Shown here in pieces: positions 1-6,423 of a DNA stretch of 18,577 nucleotides (the first letter of the stretch is position 1; every line of letters begins with the position of its first letter). Position numbers and translations under genes: made by a program. Source of the DNA: Desulfobulbaceae bacterium (GTDB taxonomy: Bacteria > Desulfobacterota > Desulfobulbia > Desulfobulbales > DAOVSZ01); NCBI GenBank assembly GCA_030627725.1, contig DAOVSZ010000012.1, positions 1 to 18,577 of the forward strand. Direction: 5' to 3'. The notes under the pieces were generated by a model. That model was not told the DNA's origin and did not search any database. It saw only the letters and a program-made list of their open reading frames with translations.

Positions 1-45
1 AACTCTGCAAGACTGTAATGAAACATAAAAAAAGTCAAAGATAGC

Positions 46-114
46 ACCTAACCAAGCGCTCAAGCACGACGGGTAAAACGCAGTTTTACCGCGTCTTAGC
101 TTAAACGTTATCTT
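46..114 (+). other. attC-like integron recombination site
   Basis: The left end ACCTAAC (46-52) fits the R'' core RYYYAAC. The right end reads CTTAGCTTAAACGTTA (95-110), the usual L'/R' box pattern of attC sites, and the left arm has the matching AAGCGCTCAAG (54-64). Between them is a strong hairpin: GACG-GGTAAAAC, loop GCA, GTTTTACC-G-CGTC, with one bulged G. Length (about 65 bases) and layout match class attC sites such as that of aadA1. The six bases after the cleavage point (TTATCT) do not pair with R''. That is expected when the next cassette supplies them. The cassette served by this site would lie left of the window, and vapBC would be the following cassette. No integrase gene is visible. 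The identification is by pattern only. Confidence 0.68.
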
Positions 115-137
115 CTAAAAGAAATATAAATATCCGG

Positions 138-176
138 TTGACACATATGCACAGATGATGCATCATAATACATATG
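138..176 (+). promoter_or_regulatory. vapBC promoter and palindromic operator
   Basis: A TTGACA -35 box (138-143) is followed after 17 bases by CATCAT (161-166), or after 20 by CATAAT (164-169). Overlapping the -10 region is a perfect 12-base palindrome, ATGATGCATCAT (155-166), flanked almost symmetrically by two CATATG hexamers (144-149 and 171-176). The second CATATG contains the vapB start codon. VapB proteins normally autoregulate by binding such palindromes, so this is a likely operator. There is no Shine-Dalgarno sequence before the ATG at 174, and the predicted start of transcription falls on or next to the ATG, so the mRNA may be leaderless. Confidence 0.55.
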
Positions 177-371
177 AGAACTACATTAAACATAGATGAT
201 CAAATTTTGGAGAAGGCATCTCTTTTGACGGGTGTAAAAGAGAAAACATCTTTAGTGAGACTTGGCCTTGAGGCATTAATTGCGCGTGAAAGCAGCAAGC
301 GTCTTGCAATGCTTGGTGGCACAGAAAAAGCACTAACTAGTATCCGAAGACGTCGATCAACAAAAATATAA
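174..371 (+). CDS. vapB: VapB-type antitoxin
   Basis: This 65-residue protein begins MRTTLNIDDQILEKA, the ribbon-helix-helix N-terminus of VapB antitoxins of the DUF2191 type (a beta strand for operator binding, then two helices). The basic C-terminus (RRRRSTKI) would bind the toxin groove. It is followed after two bases by vapC, the usual antitoxin-first order. The family binds its own promoter palindrome and neutralises the VapC nuclease. No ribosome-binding site is visible, so translation is probably leaderless. An attC-like site lies directly upstream, so the pair may be an integron cassette, where toxin-antitoxin genes are common. Family assignment is firm; the partner and operator are inferred from context. 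Confidence 0.88.
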   Translation: MRTTLNIDDQILEKASLLTGVKEKTSLVRLGLEALIARESSKRLAMLGGTEKALTSIRRRRSTKI

Positions 372-373
372 CT

Positions 374-790
374 ATGGTACTTGTTGATACTTCAGTCTGG
401 ATCAACCACCTCCGAGATGGTGATCGCCATTTAGAAAAACTACTTTTCGACGGTGATGTGGTTTGCCATACCCATATCATCGGTGAACTCGCCTGTGGTA
501 ACTTAAAAAACCGACAAGAAATTATATCGTTACTTCAGGCTCTGCCCATGGCTTCAGTTATTGACTTTCCAGAATTCTTATACTGCATCGAACAAAATCA
601 ATTAAGCGGCAAGGGCATAGGTTTTGTAGACATTCACCTTTTAGCTTCTGCCCAATTAAGCCAAGTGCCACTATGGACGGCTGATAAAAGATTGAAATCT
701 GCAGCAACCGAACTAGGCCTAAACTATAAAAAGAAAAGATGCCTGAAAATTTCAAACCCTGAAAACAAGAACAGAGAAACTATGCTTTGA
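374..790 (+). CDS. vapC: VapC-type PIN-domain ribonuclease toxin
   Basis: This 138-residue protein is a full-length PIN domain. The acidic residues that hold Mg2+ are visible: D5 in VLVDTSVWI, E38 in IIGELACG, D86 in GFVDIHLL and D104 in LWTADKRL. PIN toxins cut specific RNAs (often initiator tRNA or rRNA) when the antitoxin is degraded; the target here cannot be told from sequence. It starts two bases after the vapB stop, so the two are translationally linked. The C-terminus (from about residue 118) is lysine-rich and less conserved in appearance. The active site is complete, so it is probably functional. Base composition is AT-rich like vapB and unlike the genes right of 1870, consistent with acquisition as a cassette. 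Confidence 0.9.
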   Translation: MVLVDTSVWINHLRDGDRHLEKLLFDGDVVCHTHIIGELACGNLKNRQEIISLLQALPMASVIDFPEFLYCIEQNQLSGKGIGFVDIHLLASAQLSQVPLWTADKRLKSAATELGLNYKKKRCLKISNPENKNRETML

Positions 791-795
791 CCACC

Positions 796-824
796 TTGAC
801 ATTGCTCAGACAGCCGCTTAAACT
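796..824 (+). promoter_or_regulatory. putative promoter of the riboswitch leader
   Basis: TTGACA (796-801) is separated by 17 bases from TAAACT (819-824), a fair sigma-70 pair. Transcription would start near 831, about 27 bases before the riboswitch aptamer. The same stretch (CCGCTTAAACTTACATC, 814-830) faintly resembles an attC right end, so part of it may be a decayed cassette boundary. Confidence 0.4.
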
Positions 825-857
825 TACATCTAACATGTACTTGCATTTTTGACATTT

Positions 858-929
858 AAGCTAAAGCCAAACCTGCTGCAAAGCAGGGACGGAAAGCCAC
901 GGGTCTTAAAAAGATAGCCGGGTTACCTT
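858..929 (+). ncRNA. GEMM-I (c-di-GMP-I type) riboswitch aptamer
   Basis: The conserved core is plain: CCAAACC (869-873 region), hairpin P2 CCTGCT-GCAA-AGCAGG with a GNRA tetraloop (872-887), then GGGACGGAAAGCCACGGG (886-903), a short P3 arm closed by TCTT/AAGA, and GATAGCCGGGTTACC (913-927). A weak P1 forms from AAGCTAA (858-864) and TTACCTT (923-929) with one C-C mismatch. This family binds c-di-GMP, and the GEMM-Ib subset binds 3',3'-cGAMP. A simple ungapped alignment puts G at the position equal to Vc2 G20, which would favour c-di-GMP, but the alignment there is uncertain. It leads the rhodanese gene at 1052. Confidence 0.9.
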
Positions 930-957
930 GATAAGGGTAATCCGGCTATCTTTATTT
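913..957 (+). terminator. riboswitch expression-platform terminator
   Basis: GATAGCCGGGTTACC (913-927) pairs with GGTAATCCGGCTATC (936-950) through 15 base pairs (one G-U), with an 8-base loop, followed by TTTATTT. The left half of this stem is also the 3' strand of the aptamer. The ligand-bound aptamer and the terminator therefore exclude each other. That predicts an ON switch: ligand binding prevents termination and lets the rhodanese at 1052 be transcribed. Confidence 0.88.
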
Positions 958-1051
958 CACGAACAAGGAGGTGAGGCTACTGTAATAAAAACAACCTACA
1001 GAGGCGCAACAAAAGCTAAATATAAACAAGATACTAAATGGAGAATTGATC

Positions 1052-1732
1052 ATGAAAAACATAATTTCTCAAATTACAGACATTGTGTCATTTTGTGGTG
1101 TCAGAGCATTGCGTTATGCCGCCTTGATCGCTTTTGTTGGCATACCTCAGTTAAACACAACTTTAGCCACCGCGTCTGAAACCGCACTAAGTCCTGCTAT
1201 GCAAACCGTGATAGAAATCGCTCAAGATGAATTTCGTGGTTTTATGCCTGGAAATAAAGAGTTACTAGCAAAAATTCGCGCTGCAAACAAATTTGCCTCT
1301 GCCGATGAGGTTGAAGCAATTGTTGCAGGTAAAAAACCTGGGTGGGTTGCCGCTGATGTTAGAAATCCTAAAATGGCGGCAGGGGGATATATTAAGGTTG
1401 ATGGTAACCGTATGCTGCGTGTCGGAAGACAGAAACCAGCCTCTATTATGGAAGCCAACTTAATGAAAATTAAGGACAAAAAAGAGATTGTAAAGGCTGC
1501 ACCTAAAAATATTGTAATTCTCTGTCGAGGTGGAAAGAGGTCAGCTTTTGATTACGCATCTTATGCAGCAGCTGGATTCCACGATGTCAAACTTTCCACT
1601 ATCATGGAATGGGTTAAATCCTGTAAGCCATTACACACAGACAGCACTATTGAGGATGCTGGTCTCAAGGGAAAAGGGTATAACATGATCCAACGTAAAG
1701 ACGGACAGTATTATTGGGATCAATGTAAATAG
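1052..1732 (+). CDS. exported rhodanese-like protein under riboswitch control
   Basis: I chose the ATG at 1052 over the TTG at 1046 because GGAG (1040-1043) lies 8 bases ahead of it, giving 226 residues. A long N-terminal hydrophobic segment (about residues 18-42, ending in TLATASETA) looks like a signal peptide or anchor, so the protein is probably periplasmic. The rhodanese domain lies in the second half. Its active loop CRGGKRS starts at C158, the classic C-x4-R that carries a persulfide. VAADVRNPKMAAGGYIKVDG matches the DVR strand that precedes the loop. The C-terminal tail is lysine-rich. The family transfers sulfane sulfur; the substrate is unknown. It is the first gene after the GEMM-I riboswitch and sits 137 bases before a second exported rhodanese. 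DNA is AT-rich. The family is clear; the role is not. Confidence 0.85.
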   Translation: MKNIISQITDIVSFCGVRALRYAALIAFVGIPQLNTTLATASETALSPAMQTVIEIAQDEFRGFMPGNKELLAKIRAANKFASADEVEAIVAGKKPGWVAADVRNPKMAAGGYIKVDGNRMLRVGRQKPASIMEANLMKIKDKKEIVKAAPKNIVILCRGGKRSAFDYASYAAAGFHDVKLSTIMEWVKSCKPLHTDSTIEDAGLKGKGYNMIQRKDGQYYWDQCK

Positions 1733-1764
1733 TACTTATTCAAAAATTTAACTGTCGATTTTAC

Positions 1765-1794
1765 TTGACCACGCTCCTCCTTCATCTCTAAAAT
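1765..1794 (+). promoter_or_regulatory. putative promoter of the selenocysteine rhodanese
   Basis: TTGACC (1765-1770) and TAAAAT (1789-1794) are 18 bases apart, each five of six matches to sigma-70 consensus. A transcript would start near 1801 with a leader of about 70 bases. The selenoprotein gene may thus be transcribed apart from the riboswitch gene, although read-through is also possible because no terminator is seen between them. Confidence 0.4.
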
Positions 1795-1869
1795 ATGATA
1801 GTTGTCTCGACCCTGTTTTTTCATCCTGCTCTATTCTGCAATTGAAAATATGCCAAGGGAGGAATAAGA

Positions 1870-2628
1870 ATGCGTTCACGGCGCTACATCTCATCAGGTC
1901 TCTTGCTGATAGCGACTGTACTGCTCCTGTCTTTTCCCGTTTCTCTGCAGGCTGCTCCAGAAGACGGAAAGGTTACTAATATTACCGCCCCGATGGTGAA
2001 GCATATGCTGGATTCCGGCACCGGCATAGTCATCCATGCGTTGAGCCAGCTTGAGTTTGAAATGCAGCATATTACCGGGACCATCAATATTTCCATCGAT
2101 AACCTGGAGACCAGCACGAAACTCCCTGAAGACAAGGACACTCCCCTGGTCTTTTACTGTATGGGGAAAAAATGACCGTACAGTGAACGTGCCGCAAGGA
2201 TTGCGGTGAAAAGAGGATACACAAAGGTCTACAGGTTTGCCGGCGGTATTCCTGAATGGCGTGGATTTAACTATCCCATGCTGGTTGACGAGAAATTTAC
2301 CAAGATCAGGGTGAACAAGCTGCCCCCTGACAAGGTCGCAGAATTGCTCAAAGAGGAAGATATTTTCATCCTTGACGTGCGGCCTCACTTCCTGAAAGAG
2401 CCTGAAATTATCAAAAACAGCGTACGCATTCCACTCACCGACATAATAGAGAGGCTTTCGGAGATTCCCAGGGCTCGAGATATCATAATCACGGACTGGA
2501 CCATGAAGCAATCGTTAAGCGCTGCCAAATACCTTGCCGGCAAGGGATACCGGATTCTGGGAGTGCTGAAGGGCGGGGTGCTGCGCTGGAAAACAGAAGA
2601 AAGATCATTTCTTATCAGCCATCCGTAA
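1870..2628 (+). CDS. selenocysteine-containing tandem rhodanese (UGA at codon 102)
   Basis: The gene starts at the ATG with GGGAGG 7 bases upstream and reads through an in-frame TGA at 2173-2175 to a stop at 2626, giving 252 residues. Residues 1-28 are a signal peptide (hydrophobic LLLIATVLLL, then LQA). The first rhodanese domain has the active loop YCMGKK-U-PYSERAA (C97 to U102) and ends GGIPEW. Protein similarity runs unbroken across the TGA in one frame, and relatives have Cys there. A stem-loop at 2191-2207 fits a bacterial SECIS. The second domain (about 145-245) keeps the LDVRP strand, but its loop reads TDWTMKQS with D209 in place of the catalytic Cys, so it is probably non-catalytic. 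The role is periplasmic sulfur or redox chemistry, with no known substrate. An unsuppressed stop would leave a 101-residue fragment without the second half of the fold. Sec rhodanese-related proteins have been reported in bacterial selenoproteome surveys. Confidence 0.85.
2176..2208 (+). promoter_or_regulatory. bacterial SECIS element for UGA 2173-2175
   Basis: Just downstream of the UGA, GCCGCAA (2191-2197) pairs with TTGCGGT (2201-2207) through 7 pairs (the outer one G-U, and a further T-G pair is possible). The loop is GGA (2198-2200). The loop starts 22 bases after the UGA and begins with G. Both points agree with the bacterial SECIS model (loop 16-37 bases away, G among the first two loop bases). 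The stem lies inside the coding sequence, as required in bacteria, and would bind SelB. Confidence 0.8.
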
Positions 2629-2673
2629 CAATCCTTCTGCCTCCTTCTGCCTCCTTGTGACTCTGAATGAAAC

Positions 2674-2807
2674 GTAAGCGATCACAGGCACCGAATCTAG
2701 CCACGATCAGGGCTCCTGACATACCCAAGTATAGTCGCTCGCCCTGCTTGCGGCAGGTAAGCGGAGCGAAGCGTAGACTCCGATCTCCGGCACCTGTAAT
2801 CGCTTAC
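2674..2807. repeat. 134-base foldback element with inverted ends
   Basis: The ends are inverted repeats: GTAAGCGATCACAGGCACCG at 2674-2693 and, on the other strand from 2807, GTAAGCGATTACAGGTGCCG (17 of 20 match, all differences transitions). Inside are smaller hairpins: TCAGG-GCT-CCTGA (2707-2719) and CCTGC-TTGCG-GCAGG (about 2743-2757). It also contains a further direct GTAAGCG near 2757. It fills most of the gap between the selenoprotein gene and the sensor kinase. This is the look of a MITE or REP-like element. No second copy occurs in the window. Just before it, CTCCTTCTGC is tandemly repeated (2631-2660). Confidence 0.5.
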
Positions 2808-2857
2808 AGGTCGGGAACTAGATCGTCAATTGACAGCTTCAACCTGTGATTAGTACA

Positions 2858-5689
2858 ATGAAACAAAACGGCCACAGAACGGAAATCAAGGCAACAAAAA
2901 GCATTATCGGCAAGATATTTTTTACCTTTTCTTTGCTTATAGCAATCATTGTGGTCAACGCCTCCCTTTCTTTTTACCAAGGCCAGAAAAGCGCCAAAAG
3001 GAACATTGAAGGTCAGCTGCAGGGCAAGCTTGAAACCGCCGAGGCAGTCCTGCAAAGCGAACTGGAAAAGCTGAAAATTGTTTCCGGAATCATCAGGGAG
3101 CAAAACCGCGAGATTATCGAATTTCTCGATTACGACAAGATCAAGCCGATCTCTATTATGCTGCAGACCTTCAGTTCCAAGCAGGGTATTGATATCGTCC
3201 TGCTTTTCAGCGACAACAAGGAACTGTTGACCTCTAATAATTTGTCGCAGGAGGAAATCCGCCCGGAGTTCTATAAAAATATCCTTGCCGATACCCGAGA
3301 ACAGATCTTTTTTACATCCGTGCCGCCCGAGATTTTTTTAGATTTTAATCTGCTTGAGGAAAGGGGCGGCAACCGTGAAAATATGATCGCCATGCAGGCA
3401 ACAATTCCCCTGCTGGATGATATTGGCGACTTTTACGGCTTTGTGGTGCTGTTGAAGCCGATAAACGGCAATGCAGACCTGGCGGCCCGTATAAAGGGGA
3501 CCACCCAGGCGGATTTCATCATATTCAATCAACAACAGCGCCTCACATTAACCAGCTTTCCGGAACAGTCACTTTCCTATCCTGCCCATGGCGCTATTGC
3601 CATTATGGGACATCCTCATTTTGTCAAGTCCCTTCAGTTGACTGACCAGGCAGAGCAGGGTGTCGGCGAACTGTTTGTGGCTATTGATGATGCCGAGTTT
3701 CAGCAGATTCGTCATGCGCTTCTGAGAAACAGCCTGTTGCCGTTTATAGGGGCAGTGTTTATTGCAATTGTTCTTTTTTTCCTTTTGAAAACAAGAATTT
3801 TTGACCGGATCAGCAAGCTTGTCACCGTACTGCGCATGGTATCGACAGAAGGCCGCCTGGATGTTCGGGTCAGTGAGGTATCAAGTAAAAAAACAGGCGC
3901 CGCCATTGATGAAGTAGAACTGATGTGCATCGATTTTAATCACATGATGGATCGATTGGAGGATTCGCACAACCAGCTCTCCGAATCACATCGGCAGGAC
4001 GAGATGAATGCCAATGAGATAAATCGCTATGCTGAAGAGTTGGAAGAAAAAAATGAGGAACTGGAGGTCGCCACTGTTGCTGCGGAAAAGGCGACTCAAT
4101 CCAAAAGTGAGTTTCTGGCAAATATGAGCCACGAAATCCGTACCCCTATGAATGGCATTATAGGCATGACCGATCTGCTGCTGGACACGGAACTGAATGC
4201 CGAACAAAAAGAATTCACACAAACGGTAAAAAGCAGTTCCGATGCACTGCTGGCTATTATCAATGATATTCTTGATTTCTCCAAGATTGAGGCCGGCAAG
4301 CTGGAACTGGAGATCATTGACTTCGACCTGCGTCTCACCATCGAAGATATGCTGGACATGCTGGCTCTGAAGGCACAGCAGAAGGGACTGGAGTTTGTCT
4401 GTCTGATTGAACCGGAAGTCTTTTCACCTCTCCAGGGTGATCCGGGACGATTGCGTCAGATAGTGACCAACATTATCGGCAATTCCATCAAATTTACAGA
4501 ACAAGGTGAGATTTATCTGCAGGTAGTCATGGTTGAGGAAAGTGAGCGAGATACCCTGCTGCGCTTCAATATCCACGATACAGGTATCGGCATAGCAAAG
4601 GAGAGACAGGAAGCGCTTTTTGAAGCCTTCACCCAGGCTGACGGCTCAACCACAAGACAATATGGCGGCACCGGTCTGGGACTGACCATCTCCAAATTGT
4701 TGGCCGAGATGATGGGAGGCGCCATCGGCGTGGAAAGCGAGGAGGGGAAAGGCAGCACATTCTGGTTTACTGCCGGATTTGCCAAGCAAGAGGGAGATAT
4801 TCGTGACAAACAGCATCAGGAAGATGCAGACTTGGCAGCAGCCTCTATCCTGGTGGTTGACTGTAATGCCAACAGCCGACTGGTAATAACCAAACAGCTC
4901 ACTGCCTGGGGCAATCGCTATGCTGAGGCCAAGAATAGCGCTGATGCCCAAGAGAAATTACGTCAGGCTGCTGCAGCCGGCGATCGCTTTGATATTGCCA
5001 TACTGAACATGCCGCAGCCTGCCATGAATGCTGGGGACTTCTGCAGAGAAATAAAGGCAGACAAGGACCTGAGCGCTACCAAACTTGTGCTGATGACACC
5101 CATAGGAAACAGGGGCGATACGGCCCGTTTTCAAGAGAGCGGCTTTTCAGCCTTTCTGACAAAACCGGTCAAGCAGGCCCTTTTGCGAGACTGTCTCAGG
5201 TCGGTCCTCGGCTTGCAGACAGCCGAAAAAAGAGAAGCAAAGGCGCAGATAATCACCCGCCACTCCCTGTCCGAGACGGAGAAAAAAGGCATCCGCATTC
5301 TGTTGACAGAAGACAATCTTGTCAATCAGAAGGTGGCCTTGCTGCACTTGAAAAAAATGGGTTACCACGCCGATGCGGTGGAAAATGGTGCAGAGGCGCT
5401 GAAAAAACTGCAAACCACCCAGTACGACCTGGTGTTAATGGACTGTCAGATGCCGGTGATGGACGGCTTTGTCGCCACCCGGGAAATCCGCAAACTGCCC
5501 TCCCCTGTCGGTAAGATCCAAATCATTGCAATGACAGCCCATGCCATGAAGGGTGACAGGGAAAAATGTCTTGAGGCGGGCATGGATGACTATGTGTCGA
5601 AACCGGTTAAAGCCGATAAGCTTGCCGAGGTCATTGACAGAAGCCTCCGCAGGCATGAGCAGCAGCAATCAAAAATTGCTGGAGGTTAG
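2858..5689 (+). CDS. hybrid sensor histidine kinase with two receiver domains
   Basis: Numbering is from the ATG at 2858 (943 residues). A GTG at 2846 is the alternative, and neither has a clear Shine-Dalgarno sequence. Order: TM1 (about 16-38), a periplasmic sensor of about 250 residues, TM2 (about 293-312), HAMP, coiled coil (about 385-415), then the dimerisation domain with H425 in MSHEIRTPMNG. The ATPase domain follows with its N box (NIIGNSIKFTE), DTGIGIA and GGTGLGLTIS. Receiver 1 (about 665-785) has N717 (ILNMPQP) where the phosphorylated Asp should be, though it keeps the late Lys (LTKPV). Receiver 2 (about 808-930) is canonical, with D862 in LVLMDCQMPVMDGF and K in VSKPV. The protein would sense a periplasmic signal and autophosphorylate, passing phosphate to D862. 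No output regulator is adjacent; the DUF599 gene starts three bases after the stop. Confidence 0.92.
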   Translation: MKQNGHRTEIKATKSIIGKIFFTFSLLIAIIVVNASLSFYQGQKSAKRNIEGQLQGKLETAEAVLQSELEKLKIVSGIIREQNREIIEFLDYDKIKPISIMLQTFSSKQGIDIVLLFSDNKELLTSNNLSQEEIRPEFYKNILADTREQIFFTSVPPEIFLDFNLLEERGGNRENMIAMQATIPLLDDIGDFYGFVVLLKPINGNADLAARIKGTTQADFIIFNQQQRLTLTSFPEQSLSYPAHGAIAIMGHPHFVKSLQLTDQAEQGVGELFVAIDDAEFQQIRHALLRNSLLPFIGAVFIAIVLFFLLKTRIFDRISKLVTVLRMVSTEGRLDVRVSEVSSKKTGAAIDEVELMCIDFNHMMDRLEDSHNQLSESHRQDEMNANEINRYAEELEEKNEELEVATVAAEKATQSKSEFLANMSHEIRTPMNGIIGMTDLLLDTELNAEQKEFTQTVKSSSDALLAIINDILDFSKIEAGKLELEIIDFDLRLTIEDMLDMLALKAQQKGLEFVCLIEPEVFSPLQGDPGRLRQIVTNIIGNSIKFTEQGEIYLQVVMVEESERDTLLRFNIHDTGIGIAKERQEALFEAFTQADGSTTRQYGGTGLGLTISKLLAEMMGGAIGVESEEGKGSTFWFTAGFAKQEGDIRDKQHQEDADLAAASILVVDCNANSRLVITKQLTAWGNRYAEAKNSADAQEKLRQAAAAGDRFDIAILNMPQPAMNAGDFCREIKADKDLSATKLVLMTPIGNRGDTARFQESGFSAFLTKPVKQALLRDCLRSVLGLQTAEKREAKAQIITRHSLSETEKKGIRILLTEDNLVNQKVALLHLKKMGYHADAVENGAEALKKLQTTQYDLVLMDCQMPVMDGFVATREIRKLPSPVGKIQIIAMTAHAMKGDREKCLEAGMDDYVSKPVKADKLAEVIDRSLRRHEQQQSKIAGG

Positions 5690-5691
5690 TG

Positions 5692-6384
5692 ATGTCAGCT
5701 TATACTGTTTTTCAAGAGTGGTTGGCCAATTTTTATCTTTTAGACTGGATCGCCCTGATCGTCTTTCTGGCAGGGCTCACAGGATATCGCTTTTTTCTGA
5801 CGCTGATGCTCAGACACCGGCCGGACAACCTGTTTCTCGGAAAGCTGCAGCAATACAGGCATGCCTGGATAGAGGCCCACTCAGGCGGTCAAAACAGTAT
5901 TATGGTGGTGCAGACCCTGCGAAACACCATAATGAGCGCCTCATTTCTGGCCTCTACCTCGGTTATTATGATCATGGGGGCCTTTAGCCTGCTGCTTACC
6001 CTCAGCCCCGCAAAAACAGGCGGTGAGACATTCTACCTCTCCGGGGCCTCGGGACCGGAGGCCAGCGCCTTTAAAATTCTGCTGATCATTATAATTCTCT
6101 CTTACTCATTTTTTAATTTTACCTGGCACATCCGAGAAATTAACTATATGTCCTTTATTATCAACATTCCTAAGGATGAACTGGACAAAATTGAGGGGGG
6201 GGATTCAACTCAGAATATTGCCAAGATGTTTCTGACATCCGGCATACATTTCTCACTGGGCCTCAGAGGTTATTACTTTCTCATTCCCCTGCTGATGTGG
6301 TTTTTCAGCCCTGCCCTGATGATTGCAGCCTCTCTGGCAATTATCTATATCCTCATGCGCCGTGACCTGGCAGGTTTCAGGTAA
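5692..6384 (+). CDS. DUF599 family inner-membrane protein
   Basis: I start at the ATG at 5692 because GGAGG (5681-5685), inside the end of the kinase gene, lies 6 bases upstream; the GTG at 5689 is too close. The 230 residues contain about four hydrophobic segments: near 15-36 (LLDWIALIVFLAGL), 85-108 (SASFLASTSVIMIMG), 126-147 (LLIIIILSYSFFNF) and 185-222. The motifs NTIMSASFLASTSVIM and YYFLIPLLMWFF are characteristic of DUF599 (PF04654). The function of this family is unknown. Tight spacing to the hybrid kinase suggests one transcript and perhaps translational coupling, so it may act in the same sensing pathway; that is inference from position only. Confidence 0.8.
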   Translation: MSAYTVFQEWLANFYLLDWIALIVFLAGLTGYRFFLTLMLRHRPDNLFLGKLQQYRHAWIEAHSGGQNSIMVVQTLRNTIMSASFLASTSVIMIMGAFSLLLTLSPAKTGGETFYLSGASGPEASAFKILLIIIILSYSFFNFTWHIREINYMSFIINIPKDELDKIEGGDSTQNIAKMFLTSGIHFSLGLRGYYFLIPLLMWFFSPALMIAASLAIIYILMRRDLAGFR

Positions 6385-6423
6385 CGACCGGAGAGGAGGG
6401 TCCTGTGATGACTTCCCTTCATA

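Noticed and set aside
849..872. TTGACA at 849-854 as promoter of the rhodanese
   Set aside because: Its -10 would fall inside the conserved aptamer and the transcript would lose the riboswitch; no -10-like bases are there.
1046..1051. TTG 1046 as start of the riboswitch rhodanese
   Set aside because: The ATG at 1052 has better spacing (8 bases) from GGAG at 1040-1043.
928..1179. 83-residue open frame after the riboswitch
   Set aside because: It begins inside the terminator, overlaps the rhodanese start in another frame, and its composition looks random.
1894..2511. 205-residue frame on the minus strand opposite the Sec rhodanese
   Set aside because: It is the shadow of a real gene: no recognisable domain, no ribosome-binding site, and it spans two domains of the true protein.
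2206..2628. Separate rhodanese gene starting at GTG 2206
   Set aside because: It is in the same frame as 1870-2175, has no ribosome-binding site of its own, begins in mid-fold, and is better explained by UGA read-through as selenocysteine.
1870..2628. Pseudogene by nonsense mutation or sequencing error at the A6 run before the TGA
   Set aside because: The frame is the same on both sides, so no frameshift is needed. The UGA sits exactly at an active-site position and is followed by a SECIS-like stem-loop. A nonsense mutation remains possible but is less likely.
6385..6423. Terminator between the DUF599 and CNNM genes
   Set aside because: No convincing stem or T run in the 39-base gap.
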